From NCBI RefSeq assembly GCF_030813005.1, contig NZ_JAUSTU010000004.1, forward strand, positions 62,001-126,000: a stretch of 64,000 bases of DNA, written 5' to 3'. The notes beneath the pieces were generated by a model. It was given only the letters and a program-made list of their open reading frames with translations, did not search any database and was not told the origin of the DNA. Below are positions 49,015 to 58,382 of the stretch, one piece after another. The first letter of the stretch is position 1. Each line of letters starts with the position of its first letter. This DNA comes from Robertmurraya andreesenii (lineage in GTDB: Bacteria > Bacillota > Bacilli > Bacillales > Cytobacillaceae). The position numbers and the translations under genes are program-made.

Positions 49015-50319
49015 TTAATCTCTTTCATTAAGTCGTTCTATAAATCGTTTCAGAACTTGCACTGCTTGAACGGAGTCCCTCAAATCGGTCCACTCCAATG
49101 GATTATGGCTAATCCCTTGAATACTCTTTACAAAAAGCATGGCAATATCTGTTTTTTGACCGATTATCATCGCATCATGCCCTGCACCGCTCGGAATACG
49201 CATTGGTTCAATAGACTGTTCTCTCAAAACCTCTTCTAACAAAAGTTGGATTTCTTTCTTTATTGGTACAGGAGGAATCTCCAATGTCTTTTTATAGGAA
49301 ATAGAGATTTGATGGCTTTTTGATAGGTTTTCCACCTCTTGAATAACCAAATCGACCAGCTGATTTCTCGTTTCTTCATAGATATCTCTTATATCAACGT
49401 ATAATGTCACTTCCCCAGGAATGACGTTCACTCCGTTCGGTGATATGTGAATTTTCCCAACGGTTGCCACAGCTGTATCGTTAATCTTGGCTGGTAGAGC
49501 GTTTACGCTAGTAATAAACTCACTTGCTGCGACCAATGCATCCTTTCGATCATTCATCGGGGTATTCCCCGCATGGCCTGCCTTACCTGTAAAGGTAACC
49601 TCCAACCAGCAAGGTCCGGCTATACCATTCACAATCCCACATGGCAATTCCGCACGTTCCAGCCGCTTCCCCTGTTCTATATGTACCTCGACAAACAATT
49701 CTACATCGGAAAAATCTCGTAATGCCTGTCGGTAGGTGTCGCTCGATAAATCAATTTTATTTAACACTTCCTCAAAGGACAAACCATCTACGGAGACAAG
49801 TTTTTGGAGCTCATCCATTTCGTAATCTCCGACCATTGCTTGACTGCCGAGCAAACCACCGTTGAACCTTGCACCCTCCTCATCGGAAAAAATGACAACC
49901 TCATAGCTTTTGCGAGGTCTGTATCCGGTTTCCCTCCAAGCCTCGACAACCTCTAATGCCGCTAGAACTCCCAATGGTCCATCAAAATGGCCTCCATTTG
50001 GTACACTATCAACATGAGAGCCTGACATAATTGTAGGGAGAGTCAGATCTGTTCCTTCCAATCTACCAATTACATTCCCGGCACCATCTTGATGAACCTC
50101 TAACCCAGCCTCCTCCATCCACTTTGCAACGAGTTGTTTCACCTGGCGTTCTTCTTGAGAAAATCCCGGCCGGTTTGAACCATTTTGTTCGGTTAAGCCA
50201 ATTTTGGCGATTTCATTGAGACGTAGTGCCAAACGTTGTCCATTCACCCCATTTTCATCATAACTTACATCATATTCATCCATCAGTCTTTTATAAATGG
50301 GTTCATTACTGATTGGCAT
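49015..50319 (-). CDS. M20 hydantoinase/carbamoylase-type amidohydrolase
   Basis: 434 residues. Dinuclear metal site blocks: MSGSHVDSVPNGGHFDGPLG (His and Asp), VVIFSDEEGARFNGGLLGS (catalytic Glu pair), EVHIEQG, and a C-terminal GAGHDAMII with ISHNPLEW. A dimerisation domain lies in the middle (EVTFTGKAGHAGNTPM). This is the N-carbamoyl-L-amino-acid hydrolase/allantoate amidohydrolase/ureidoglycolate group, which release carbamate or ammonia from carbamoyl or amidino amides. ATG 50319 is preferred (GGAG 9 nt upstream) and overlaps dppA by 14 nt. Last gene of the peptide operon. Confidence 0.9.
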   Translation of the reverse strand: MPISNEPIYKRLMDEYDVSYDENGVNGQRLALRLNEIAKIGLTEQNGSNRPGFSQEERQVKQLVAKWMEEAGLEVHQDGAGNVIGRLEGTDLTLPTIMSGSHVDSVPNGGHFDGPLGVLAALEVVEAWRETGYRPRKSYEVVIFSDEEGARFNGGLLGSQAMVGDYEMDELQKLVSVDGLSFEEVLNKIDLSSDTYRQALRDFSDVELFVEVHIEQGKRLERAELPCGIVNGIAGPCWLEVTFTGKAGHAGNTPMNDRKDALVAASEFITSVNALPAKINDTAVATVGKIHISPNGVNVIPGEVTLYVDIRDIYEETRNQLVDLVIQEVENLSKSHQISISYKKTLEIPPVPIKKEIQLLLEEVLREQSIEPMRIPSGAGHDAMIIGQKTDIAMLFVKSIQGISHNPLEWTDLRDSVQAVQVLKRFIERLNERD

Positions 50320-51154
50320 GTCCAAGCACTCCATTCGTCGCAGCCATGGCGATAATCACGCAGCCCCACATATGCTTATAGGCAGTGATCATATCAGGAC
50401 AAGTAAATTTGATGCTTGTAGCTGACGTCATCTCCACTGTCGGAAGAGTGGAAGTCATGCTCGCCTGCTGGGGTCCCTTAAACGTGATTTCAAATGTGGT
50501 TTCCCTATCTTTTGTATCTAATGGTCTGAAAGAAGACAAATTCTGAACAGCCTTGCTGACACCTGCTTCGATGAGCTCACGAACCTTTTTTGGATGAATT
50601 AATTCTGCAGCCAAGCGATCTTTTGCGTACTTTGTCACTACACTTTCCACATCTGGCAAGGTTTCCTTTACTTCTTTCACGTATAGATTGTCACCACTGA
50701 TAAAGATGGCTGGAACACCAAAAGCCCCTGCGACCATCGCGTTCATTTCCGTTTCCCCAACAACCTTACCGTTAATTTTCATTTCCTTTACACAAACACC
50801 TGCAAGGGTGTGGGAAATAACAGCTTCAGAGGCTCCTTCACGACCGTGATGCCCAATGAAAATGATGCCATCAAAGGTTTCATCCAGTCCTTCCAATTGG
50901 CACATGACTCGATTGTTTCCAGAAACAAGCCGTGCACGGGGATCAAGTTCTTCAATTAAAATATTGGACATGTTCCCATGACCATCTGCCACGACCACTT
51001 CTGTTGCTCCTGCATTAAAAGCACCACGGACAGCGGCATTGACTTCTTCCGTCATTAGTTTTCTAAAACGTTGATATTCTCCATTGTTTACAAGCTGCTG
51101 AATCGTACTGACACCAGCAATTCCTTCGATATCAGCGGAAATAAAAAATTTCAT
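50306..51154 (-). CDS. dppA: M55 D-aminopeptidase (DppA)
   Basis: 282 residues. Metal and active-site blocks FISADIEGIAGVST, DGHGNMSNI, FIGHHGREG and SHTLAG are those of B. subtilis DppA, a zinc decameric peptidase that removes N-terminal D-alanine and is otherwise linked to a dipeptide importer. Here too it sits in an operon with such an importer. A perfect hairpin precedes it, and its stop overlaps the M20 gene. Confidence 0.92.
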   Translation of the reverse strand: MKFFISADIEGIAGVSTIQQLVNNGEYQRFRKLMTEEVNAAVRGAFNAGATEVVVADGHGNMSNILIEELDPRARLVSGNNRVMCQLEGLDETFDGIIFIGHHGREGASEAVISHTLAGVCVKEMKINGKVVGETEMNAMVAGAFGVPAIFISGDNLYVKEVKETLPDVESVVTKYAKDRLAAELIHPKKVRELIEAGVSKAVQNLSSFRPLDTKDRETTFEITFKGPQQASMTSTLPTVEMTSATSIKFTCPDMITAYKHMWGCVIIAMAATNGVLGHANQ

Positions 51155-51189
51155 GTTTTCACCTCAGATTGTTATGTAGAATGAATTGA

Positions 51190-51218
51190 GGTAGCACTTG
51201 AAAACATCAAGTGCTACC
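51190..51218. promoter_or_regulatory. Intercistronic hairpin before dppA
   Basis: GGTAGCACTTG / CAAGTGCTACC, a perfect 11-bp stem with a 7-nt loop and no U-run on either strand. It lies between the M24 and dppA genes and is better read as an mRNA processing or stability element than a terminator. Confidence 0.6.
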
Positions 51219-51224
51219 TAGCTA

Positions 51225-52406
51225 TTAGTAGCATATTAAGGATTGTAGATCTCTAGGATAATAGGTTAGCATTTCAATTCCATCTTCTGTAACAAGTACC
51301 GTATCAGAATGTCTGAAGCCACCTAAGCCCTTAACGTAAATGCCTGGTTCTACCGTTACAACCATACCCGGTTCTATTACGGTGTGATCACCTAAGTCAA
51401 AGAATGGTGCTTCATGCCCTAACAATCCGATATTATGACCGGTATGATGTCTTGTTAATTCTGTTAGGTTATTTTCTTTAAAATAGGCTTGAACATCCTT
51501 CTCTACATCAGAGTATTTTCGACCCGGTCTTATGGCATTGAAGGCTACTTCCTGAGCTTCATACATATGATTAAAATATTTCTCCTGTTCTTTTGATACC
51601 TCTTCAACGAACATCACTCGTTCTAGCTCACTTGTATATCCAAAAACACTGGACGCAGCACCTGTTACTAAGGTATCGCCTTTTTTCAATACGATGTTTT
51701 GAGTTACCGCATGTGGGAAAGCAGATTCTGGTCCGATCTGGCCACGGAAAATAGCATACGCTGTGTCCCCATGTGGTTTATAATTTGGCCCTAGCGTATC
51801 GATCATCGCTTTTGTTGCTTCACTAGAAGCTTTACTCGTAATCTCTATTTCACTTAAACCACTTTTTGTGTACTTCTGAAGTAGACGATGTACTAGATTT
51901 CCCCAGCGGCAAGACTCTTTAATTAACTCAATTTCATTTGGGCTCTTTATAAATCTCATTTCTTCGACTACACCACGCAATGAAACAAATTGTTTCACCT
52001 CTATGAACAGATCCATAGACGGTCCGCGATATCCCATTGGCGAACCATAGCCTAAAGAATCGTACCCAACTGTTTTATTCTCAAAACCATATTCCTTCAA
52101 TATTTCCTTGAAATACTCCATCGGATGTTTAATTCCAGGATATTCAGGATAGGAATGAACATAATCAACTACACTGTATTCTTCCGCATGCTCATGCTCA
52201 AGAGCAGGAACAAATAAATGTACTCTATCTTCTGGATCTACCATGATGCCAATAGGTCTTTCGGTTGGGTAAAAATGAAACCCCGTTAAATAGAAAATAT
52301 CCGTTACGGAAAAAAGAACTGCTGCATCACATCCTTTTTCTTTGTAAGTGGTAATAAACTTTTGTTGCCTTTCTTTAAACTCGTATTTAGGAATAGATAA
52401 TAGCAT
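51225..52406 (-). CDS. M24-fold hydrolase with altered metal site (creatinase/ectoine-hydrolase-like)
   Basis: 393 residues, N-terminal creatinase_N domain and C-terminal pita-bread domain. The His (TRHHTGHNIG) and one Glu (VTVEPGIYV) of the metal site remain, but the first Asp position reads Thr (GDTLVTGA), the second Asp is Glu (TSELERV) and the last Glu is Ser (FRHSDTVLV). Three of five ligands are therefore changed, as in the metal-free creatinase-like members; aminopeptidase P activity is unlikely. Start behind AAGGAGG, overlapping the end of the upstream ATPase gene by 20 nt. Substrate is presumably what the operon imports. Confidence 0.82.
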   Translation of the reverse strand: MLLSIPKYEFKERQQKFITTYKEKGCDAAVLFSVTDIFYLTGFHFYPTERPIGIMVDPEDRVHLFVPALEHEHAEEYSVVDYVHSYPEYPGIKHPMEYFKEILKEYGFENKTVGYDSLGYGSPMGYRGPSMDLFIEVKQFVSLRGVVEEMRFIKSPNEIELIKESCRWGNLVHRLLQKYTKSGLSEIEITSKASSEATKAMIDTLGPNYKPHGDTAYAIFRGQIGPESAFPHAVTQNIVLKKGDTLVTGAASSVFGYTSELERVMFVEEVSKEQEKYFNHMYEAQEVAFNAIRPGRKYSDVEKDVQAYFKENNLTELTRHHTGHNIGLLGHEAPFFDLGDHTVIEPGMVVTVEPGIYVKGLGGFRHSDTVLVTEDGIEMLTYYPRDLQSLICY

Positions 52407-53394
52407 TGGTATTTTCCTCCTTGTTTTTGGAATATAAATGGCAGCTTGTCATATGTCCATTCCCTATTTCTGTAAGGGAAGGTTCAACAGATTTACATTT
52501 ATCCATTACAAAAGGACATCTCGTGTGGAACGTGCACCCTGAAGGTGGATTTGCTGGGTTTGGAACATCTCCCTTCAAGACAATTCGTTCCTTTACATCC
52601 TTTGGATGTGAAACAGGGACCGCTGAGATTAACGCTTGCGTATATGGATGCTTAGGATTAGCAAATAACTCTTCTGTGTCCGCCAATTCTACAATTTTCC
52701 CAAGATACATGACCGCAACACGATCAGTCATATGCTCGACGACACTTAAATCATGTGAAATAAACAGATAAGTCAAACCAAACTCTTTCTGCAGCTCTAG
52801 CATTAAATTAATCACTTGTGACTGTACCGAAACATCAAGAGCGGAAACGGGTTCGTCAGCAATAATAAAGTCTGGATTCAATACGACAGCTCTTGCAATT
52901 CCTATACGCTGCCTCTGTCCACCGGAGAACTCATTCGGATGACGATCAAGATGTGATCGTGAAAGGCCTACAATTTCAAGGATATCAACGATTTTTTTCA
53001 TTCGCTCTTCTGGGCTATACTTTTTGTGGACGCGTAGTGGTTCCATTAAAATTTGTTTAATCGTCATCTTTGGGTTAAGTGAAGCATACGGATCTTGAAA
53101 AACCATCTGCATTTCTTTCCGCAAGGAACGCATTTTTTCATATGGCAATGACAGAATATCCTCACCCTTAAAGCGAACTTCACCAGATGTTGCGTCGGTA
53201 AGTCTCAACAAGGTTTTTCCAGTCGTGGATTTCCCACAGCCAGACTCACCCACAAGGGCAAAGGTTTCACCCCTTTTAATAGAAAAGCTAACATCATCAA
53301 CCGCTTTTACCACGAGCTTAGGCTTAAATAGACCCTGTGATATTTCATAGTATTTCTTTAGATTTTTGACTTCTATTAAAGAGCTTTCAGTCAT
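52387..53394 (-). CDS. Peptide ABC transporter ATP-binding protein (DppF/OppF type)
   Basis: 335 residues. Walker A GESGCGKSTTGK, Q-loop MVFQDPYASLNPKM, signature FSGGQRQRIGIARA, Walker B FIIADEPVSALD, H-loop FISHDLS. The C-terminal oligopeptide-transporter extension with GCTFHTRCPFVMDKC holds the Cys residues of the iron-sulfur/zinc-type tail. ATG 53394 overlaps the upstream ATPase stop (ATGA), giving translational coupling. Confidence 0.93.
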   Translation of the reverse strand: MTESSLIEVKNLKKYYEISQGLFKPKLVVKAVDDVSFSIKRGETFALVGESGCGKSTTGKTLLRLTDATSGEVRFKGEDILSLPYEKMRSLRKEMQMVFQDPYASLNPKMTIKQILMEPLRVHKKYSPEERMKKIVDILEIVGLSRSHLDRHPNEFSGGQRQRIGIARAVVLNPDFIIADEPVSALDVSVQSQVINLMLELQKEFGLTYLFISHDLSVVEHMTDRVAVMYLGKIVELADTEELFANPKHPYTQALISAVPVSHPKDVKERIVLKGDVPNPANPPSGCTFHTRCPFVMDKCKSVEPSLTEIGNGHMTSCHLYSKNKEENTNAIIYS

Positions 53395-54380
53395 TGTATG
53401 TTCACCTGCCGATCGGACTCTTGTAGCCAGCATTTACTTAAATGTTCTCCCTTTGAAAAAGTTGGTGGTGCACTCTCCACACACTTATTGAAAGCATATG
53501 GGCAACGATTCGCAAAGGCACATCCCTTTCCAATTTCATCTGGTCTAGGAACTTGTCCTTTTATAGAATATAGCTTGCTTTTTCTAGCATTATTTGTTGG
53601 AAGAGAATCGATTAGTCCTTTTGTGTAAGGATGTAAAGGGTTATCAAATAGTTCATTAATTTCCGCTACTTCCACTATTTCACCTGCATACATGACGACC
53701 ACCCGATCACACATTTCTGCCACAACACCTAAATCATGTGTAATAAACAATAGACTCATATCCTTCTCCGCTTTAATTTGCTTCATGAGCTCCAAGATTT
53801 GTGCCTGTATGGTCACGTCTAAAGCTGTTGTAGGTTCATCACAAATAAGTAACTTAGGCTCGCATAAAAGAGCTAGGGAAATCATGACCCGCTGTCTCAT
53901 ACCACCAGATAATTGATGGGGATATTCGTTAATGATTTGATCTGCCCGGGGAATTCCAACTTGTTTAAGAATTTTTATAATCGCTGCTTTTCTCTCTTTT
54001 TTTGACATTTTCTTATGTTGTTTTAGTGGTTCACCTAATTGTTCACCTATGGTAAAAACAGGATTTAGTGAGGTCATAGGTTCTTGAAATATCATTGACA
54101 TTTCGTTCCCACGAAGTTTTCTGTACTGACGCTCATTCAAATGTGTAATGTCTTCATTGTTAAATAGAATACTTCCAGAAACAATCTTGCTTTTCTTCTC
54201 AGGCAGTAGTCCCATTACGGCTAACGAAGTTACGCTTTTTCCACTCCCTGACTCTCCAACAACACCGAGGGTTTCCCCTTTTCTTAGGGAAAAATTCACC
54301 CCTCGAATAGGTTGTATAGCACCTTCCCCTGTTTTGAATTGAATACCTAGATTTTTGATTTCAAGAAGTACCTCAGTCAT
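53391..54380 (-). CDS. Peptide ABC transporter ATP-binding protein (DppD/OppD type)
   Basis: 329 residues. Walker A GESGSGKSVTSL, Q-loop MIFQEPMTSLNPV, signature LSGGMRQRVMISLAL, Walker B LLICDEPTTALD, H-loop FITHDLG, and the OppD-type tail GCAFANRCPYAFNKC. ATG 54380 follows GGAGGGG. Pairs with the DppF-type subunit as the heterodimeric motor of the importer. Confidence 0.93.
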   Translation of the reverse strand: MTEVLLEIKNLGIQFKTGEGAIQPIRGVNFSLRKGETLGVVGESGSGKSVTSLAVMGLLPEKKSKIVSGSILFNNEDITHLNERQYRKLRGNEMSMIFQEPMTSLNPVFTIGEQLGEPLKQHKKMSKKERKAAIIKILKQVGIPRADQIINEYPHQLSGGMRQRVMISLALLCEPKLLICDEPTTALDVTIQAQILELMKQIKAEKDMSLLFITHDLGVVAEMCDRVVVMYAGEIVEVAEINELFDNPLHPYTKGLIDSLPTNNARKSKLYSIKGQVPRPDEIGKGCAFANRCPYAFNKCVESAPPTFSKGEHLSKCWLQESDRQVNIQ

Positions 54381-54396
54381 TCGTCTTCCCCTCCAA

Positions 54397-55299
54397 TCAT
54401 TCACCTTTGAGTTCCGGATCGAGTGTGTCCCTCAACCAGTCTCCAAACAAATTGACCCCAAGTGTTGTAATGATAATAGCTATTCCAGGGAAGGTTATTA
54501 ACCACCAAGAACCGAAGATATAATCCTTTCCTTCATTAAGCATATTTCCCCATGCCGGAGTTGGAGGTTGTACCCCAAAACCTAAGAAACTCACAGATGC
54601 CTCGGCGATAATATATGTACCCATTTGTAAAGACACCAAAATGATGATGGGTGTAAAAATATTTGGAAGGATATGTCTAAATAATATCTCAAATTTAGGA
54701 ACACCCGTTGCAATCGCGGCAGTAATGAATTCCTTTTCCCTTATAGCGAGCACTTCACTTCGGATGACTCTTGCAAATACGACCCATCCAGCTAACGCAA
54801 GGGAAATCACAATATTTGTAAGACCCGCACCTAGTACAGCACTGATAACTAACACTAACAGAATAAATGGAAAACTTAATTGAACATCAACAATTCTCAT
54901 TAGTACAACATCTATCCAGCCTCTAAAATACCCCGCAATGACACCGACAACGGTTCCGATTAATCCCGCTAACAATGCCGTGGCCAACCCAATAATAACG
55001 GACACCTTGGTCCCAGCAATAATTCGCGACAATATGTCCCTTCCTAGCTGATCAGTACCGAGGATGTGGCCATCCGTCAATGGTGGCAACAAGCGTTCTC
55101 TCAGCGGGGCATCCATTGGATCAAATGGAGCAATCAACCCACCAAATACACTTAACAAAAGCAATAAGATTATGAGAGAAAAACCGAGCATTCCTGTCCA
55201 ACTGCGTGATAATTTACGAAAAAAGTCCTTGAATCCGGATTTCTTTTTAACTAGCAAATCTATCTGTTGATTCGTTGTCGTAACCGTATTCGTTTCCAC
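54397..55299 (-). CDS. Peptide ABC transporter permease (DppC type)
   Basis: 300 residues: an N-terminal cytosolic segment, six membrane helices and the DppC core with GTDQLGRDILSRIIAGTKVS and the coupling EAA loop IRSEVLAIREKEFITAAIATG, quoted in part. GTG start; reading continues from the DppB gene with an 8-nt gap. Inner-membrane half of the importer. Confidence 0.93.
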   Translation of the reverse strand: METNTVTTTNQQIDLLVKKKSGFKDFFRKLSRSWTGMLGFSLIILLLLLSVFGGLIAPFDPMDAPLRERLLPPLTDGHILGTDQLGRDILSRIIAGTKVSVIIGLATALLAGLIGTVVGVIAGYFRGWIDVVLMRIVDVQLSFPFILLVLVISAVLGAGLTNIVISLALAGWVVFARVIRSEVLAIREKEFITAAIATGVPKFEILFRHILPNIFTPIIILVSLQMGTYIIAEASVSFLGFGVQPPTPAWGNMLNEGKDYIFGSWWLITFPGIAIIITTLGVNLFGDWLRDTLDPELKGE

Positions 55300-55307
55300 A
55301 TCCTCAC

Positions 55308-56225
55308 CTACTTCACTCTAATTTGAGGGTTCACATATGCATATAGAATATCCGCGATAAAATTGATCACTGCATAAATGATGGCTATGATAAATACCCC
55401 TGCCAATACGATTGGGAAATCCCGATTCATTAATGATTGATGTAAAAGTCTACCTACACCTGGCCATGAAAACACAGCCTCCGTGATAATTGCTCCTCCC
55501 AATAGAACACCTAGATCGAGGGCGACCAATGTAATGATGGGAATTAAAGAGTTTTTTAAAGCATATTTCATGATCAGAGTAGATGTAGGTGAACCTGCTG
55601 CTTTGGAGGTTCGGATATAGTCCTTACTCAATACATCTAGCATGGCTGATCGGGTAAAACGTACAAACCGAGAAATACTGTAAAGGGCTAATGTAATAAC
55701 TGGGAGAATCATATGTAGCATCGTTCCTCCCCCACTGGATGGCAGCAGCTTGAGCTGAGCTGCAAAAATAAAAATGAGAATTAGACCAAACCAAAAGTTT
55801 GGGATAGCTTGTCCAATAACAGTAATCCCCACACTTGCTTTATCAAAAAGCATGTTTCGTTTATACGCTGAAAGGACCCCAAGAGGGATAGCAATAAGTA
55901 ATGATAAGGTCAATGCTGATAAGGCTAATTGAAATGTGGCAGGCATCCTTTCTAAAACAAGTCCAAGTGCATTTTCACCACTTCTAAGTGACTCCCCGAA
56001 GTCTCCTTGAATTGCATTCAGCATGAATTCAGCATATTGTTCGTATAAAGGACGGTTAAATCCTAGTAACTCGCGATACTCCTCAATTTGTTCTCTTGGT
56101 GCATCAGGTGGAAGGAAAAGAGTTGTTGGATCGCCTGAGAGACGAATCAAAAAGAAAACAGCAGTTAGAGCAAGAAATACAACGATGATAACCTGGACCA
56201 CTCTTTTAACGATAAAATCTAACAT
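55308..56225 (-). CDS. Peptide ABC transporter permease (DppB type)
   Basis: 305 residues, six membrane helices. N-terminal LDFIVKRVVQVIIVV, FFLIRLSGDPT, LPPDAPREQIEEYRELLG and the EAA loop LDVLSKDYIRTSKAAGSPT are typical of DppB. GGGAGGAGGG ribosome site. Lies 75 nt after the binding-protein gene, with a hairpin in between. Confidence 0.93.
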   Translation of the reverse strand: MLDFIVKRVVQVIIVVFLALTAVFFLIRLSGDPTTLFLPPDAPREQIEEYRELLGFNRPLYEQYAEFMLNAIQGDFGESLRSGENALGLVLERMPATFQLALSALTLSLLIAIPLGVLSAYKRNMLFDKASVGITVIGQAIPNFWFGLILIFIFAAQLKLLPSSGGGTMLHMILPVITLALYSISRFVRFTRSAMLDVLSKDYIRTSKAAGSPTSTLIMKYALKNSLIPIITLVALDLGVLLGGAIITEAVFSWPGVGRLLHQSLMNRDFPIVLAGVFIIAIIYAVINFIADILYAYVNPQIRVK

Positions 56226-56257
56226 TGTAGCCCTCCTCCCTTAAACCTTTTTATAAA

Positions 56258-56282
56258 AGAAGAGAGGTGATACCCCTCTTCT
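56258..56282 (-). terminator. Attenuating hairpin between binding-protein and permease genes
   Basis: AGAAGAG-GGGT / ACC-CTCTTCT with a tiny loop, followed on the minus strand by TTTTAT. A leaky terminator here would give the usual excess of binding protein over membrane subunits. Confidence 0.6.
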
Positions 56283-56300
56283 TTCTAGGAATCTATAAGC

Positions 56301-57854
56301 CTAGTTCCACGACATTTCAAATACATTCATCTTCTCATCTACACGTGGAGAGAAATTTAAGGATTTGCTAACAGCATATAAATCAGCTTGTTGCCATAAT
56401 GGAACCCATGCTGCCTGCTCTACTAATTTTTCTTGAATCTTTGCATAACCAGCATGTCTTTCATCTTGGTTAAACAACTGATTGACTTCCATTATTTCTT
56501 TTTCAATATCTTCATGATAAAAACTACTGTACGGAGCATTTTGTGTGAAGAGATTTTCTATTGTTGACTGACCATCAAACGCTGGTCCCCAGCCAAGAAT
56601 GTACATATCACCAGTTTCTCTCTTTTGAATTTTCTCTAAATGCTGACCCCATTCATTGACTTGAACCTTCACATTTAGTCCGATACTTTGTAGCTGAGAT
56701 GCAATTGCTTGGGCGATGTGGGAGTCCATTGGATAGCGGCCACTTGGCGTGTCAAGTGTTAATGAAATTTCCTCAGGAGAATAGCCAGCCTCTTTAATTA
56801 ATTGAACAGCTAAATCTGGATCATAACCATAGTCTTTGGTTTCTGCATAATCAGCATTGATTTTAGAAAGAGGTCCGGTAATTCTTGTTCCATAACCATT
56901 TAGCACTGTTTCTAGAAGTTCATCAGCATCGATTGCGTAGTTGATTGCTTGTCTAACCTTGACATCCTTTAGCGGACCATCAACAAGATTCGAAAGCGCT
57001 AAGTAATTAATACGGGATGAAGAAACCTGCTTAACTTCATCACTGTCAAATTGTTCGACAGAGTCAACAGGAATGTTCTTGAACATATGAATTTCCCCAC
57101 TCATAAAAGCAGACATTCTTGCACTGAACTCTGGAATAATTCTAAATTCAATTTCATTAATTTGAGGCTTTCCCTGCCAATAGCCCTCAAAAGCCTTTAA
57201 TTTCAAATGATTATCCCTAGACCATTCAACAAAGGTATAGGCGCCTGTTCCAACTGGCTCACGGGAAGCTTTTTCTATTCCAACCTCTTCAACATATCCG
57301 GGCTCCATAATTAACAAATCTTCTGCAATACGTTGAATTAAGCTAGGAAACGGAACAGATGTATGAATTTCCACTTCATAGTCTGATAACACAACAACCT
57401 CTGACACATTAGCCCACCTTGAGCGGTAAAAGGAACCGTTCTCTTCGTTCAAAATATAATCAATACTGTACTTTACAGATTCTGCATTGAAGTCTGCACC
57501 ATTATGAAATTTGACTCCTTCTTTTAATTTTAAGTACCATGTTTTTTCATCGATATTTTTCCATTCTTCTGCAAGGACAGGTACAAAATCTCCTGTTTTC
57601 CCTTCTCTGTCAATGAGTGGGTCATAAATATTTCGAATCAATGTATCGGTCGTATAGTTTACATCGTGGTTAGCCATTAGTGTGGTAGCATCTGCCTCAA
57701 ACCCGATAATTAGAGCTCCCTTATCTCCCCCATCTGAATCTGATGAACCTTCTGTTTTTTTACTTGGTCCATCTACATTCGTCCCTTCAGTACAAGCTGC
57801 TAACAACATAACTAGAATTAACAGAAATGAAGCAACAACATTTTTCTTAAACAC
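56301..57854 (-). CDS. Peptide-binding lipoprotein (SBP family 5, DppE/OppA type)
   Basis: 517 residues. Signal peptide with lipobox LLAACTEG (Cys21), then a Ser/Asp-rich linker. The family 5 core follows: LAEEWKNIDEKTWYLKLKEG (in part), VKFHNGADFNAESVKYS, GTGAYTFVEW and VRQAINYAIDADEL. The protein tethers outside the membrane and delivers peptides or similar ligands to the DppBC channel. GTG start shares one base with the MarR gene stop, so the two are coupled. Ligand not predictable. Confidence 0.93.
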   Translation of the reverse strand: MFKKNVVASFLLILVMLLAACTEGTNVDGPSKKTEGSSDSDGGDKGALIIGFEADATTLMANHDVNYTTDTLIRNIYDPLIDREGKTGDFVPVLAEEWKNIDEKTWYLKLKEGVKFHNGADFNAESVKYSIDYILNEENGSFYRSRWANVSEVVVLSDYEVEIHTSVPFPSLIQRIAEDLLIMEPGYVEEVGIEKASREPVGTGAYTFVEWSRDNHLKLKAFEGYWQGKPQINEIEFRIIPEFSARMSAFMSGEIHMFKNIPVDSVEQFDSDEVKQVSSSRINYLALSNLVDGPLKDVKVRQAINYAIDADELLETVLNGYGTRITGPLSKINADYAETKDYGYDPDLAVQLIKEAGYSPEEISLTLDTPSGRYPMDSHIAQAIASQLQSIGLNVKVQVNEWGQHLEKIQKRETGDMYILGWGPAFDGQSTIENLFTQNAPYSSFYHEDIEKEIMEVNQLFNQDERHAGYAKIQEKLVEQAAWVPLWQQADLYAVSKSLNFSPRVDEKMNVFEMSWN

Positions 57855-58297
57855 TAGCTTTTCCCCCTTTTTGACTGCGTTAAAATACTTTCAATTTCTT
57901 CCATTGCCTTAATTAATGAATCAATTTCTTCTGGTTTCAGTTTCCCAATCATCCTCCTCACATTATTACTAGCATTGTTGGCTAACTCTTTTAGAACCTT
58001 CTCCCCTAGTTCAGTGATATGTAGGTATTTTTTTCGTTTGTCTTCATTAGAGGATACTCTTCTAATAAGGTGTTTTTCATTTAATTTGTTGATAATCCTA
58101 CTGATATATCCTTTGTCAAAATCAAAGAATTCAGATAATTCAGAAGCTGTACAACCACCTCTTTGATCGATTTCAAACAAAATCATTGCTTCTGACATAG
58201 AATATGGACTACCATCCGTGTACTGTGCATACAAACCAACGACATTGAGATAAAAACGGTTAAACTTTTTGATTTTCGCAATACTTTCTTCCATCAT
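57854..58297 (-). CDS. MarR family transcriptional regulator
   Basis: 147 residues. Winged helix in the middle (CTASELSEFFDFDKGYISR at about residues 50-68, wing SNEDKRKKYLHITELG) flanked by dimerisation helices. First gene of the operon and coupled to the binding-protein gene, so probably its autoregulator; a perfect palindrome lies on its promoter. Ligand unknown. Confidence 0.9.
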   Translation of the reverse strand: MMEESIAKIKKFNRFYLNVVGLYAQYTDGSPYSMSEAMILFEIDQRGGCTASELSEFFDFDKGYISRIINKLNEKHLIRRVSSNEDKRKKYLHITELGEKVLKELANNASNNVRRMIGKLKPEEIDSLIKAMEEIESILTQSKRGKS

Positions 58298-58335
58298 GTT
58301 TCAGTCCTTCTCGCCAAACAAACTATTTAGTTGCC

Positions 58336-58382
58336 AATAACAACTTGTTATTATAGTAAATTTGATTAGTTGCTTTTGTCAA
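58336..58382 (-). promoter_or_regulatory. Promoter and MarR operator of the peptide operon
   Basis: On the minus strand TTGACA (58382-58377), 18-bp spacer, TACTAT (58358-58353). A perfect inverted repeat AATAACAA-C-TTGTTATT (58336-58352) begins right at the -10 box, where a bound MarR dimer would block initiation. Confidence 0.7.
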
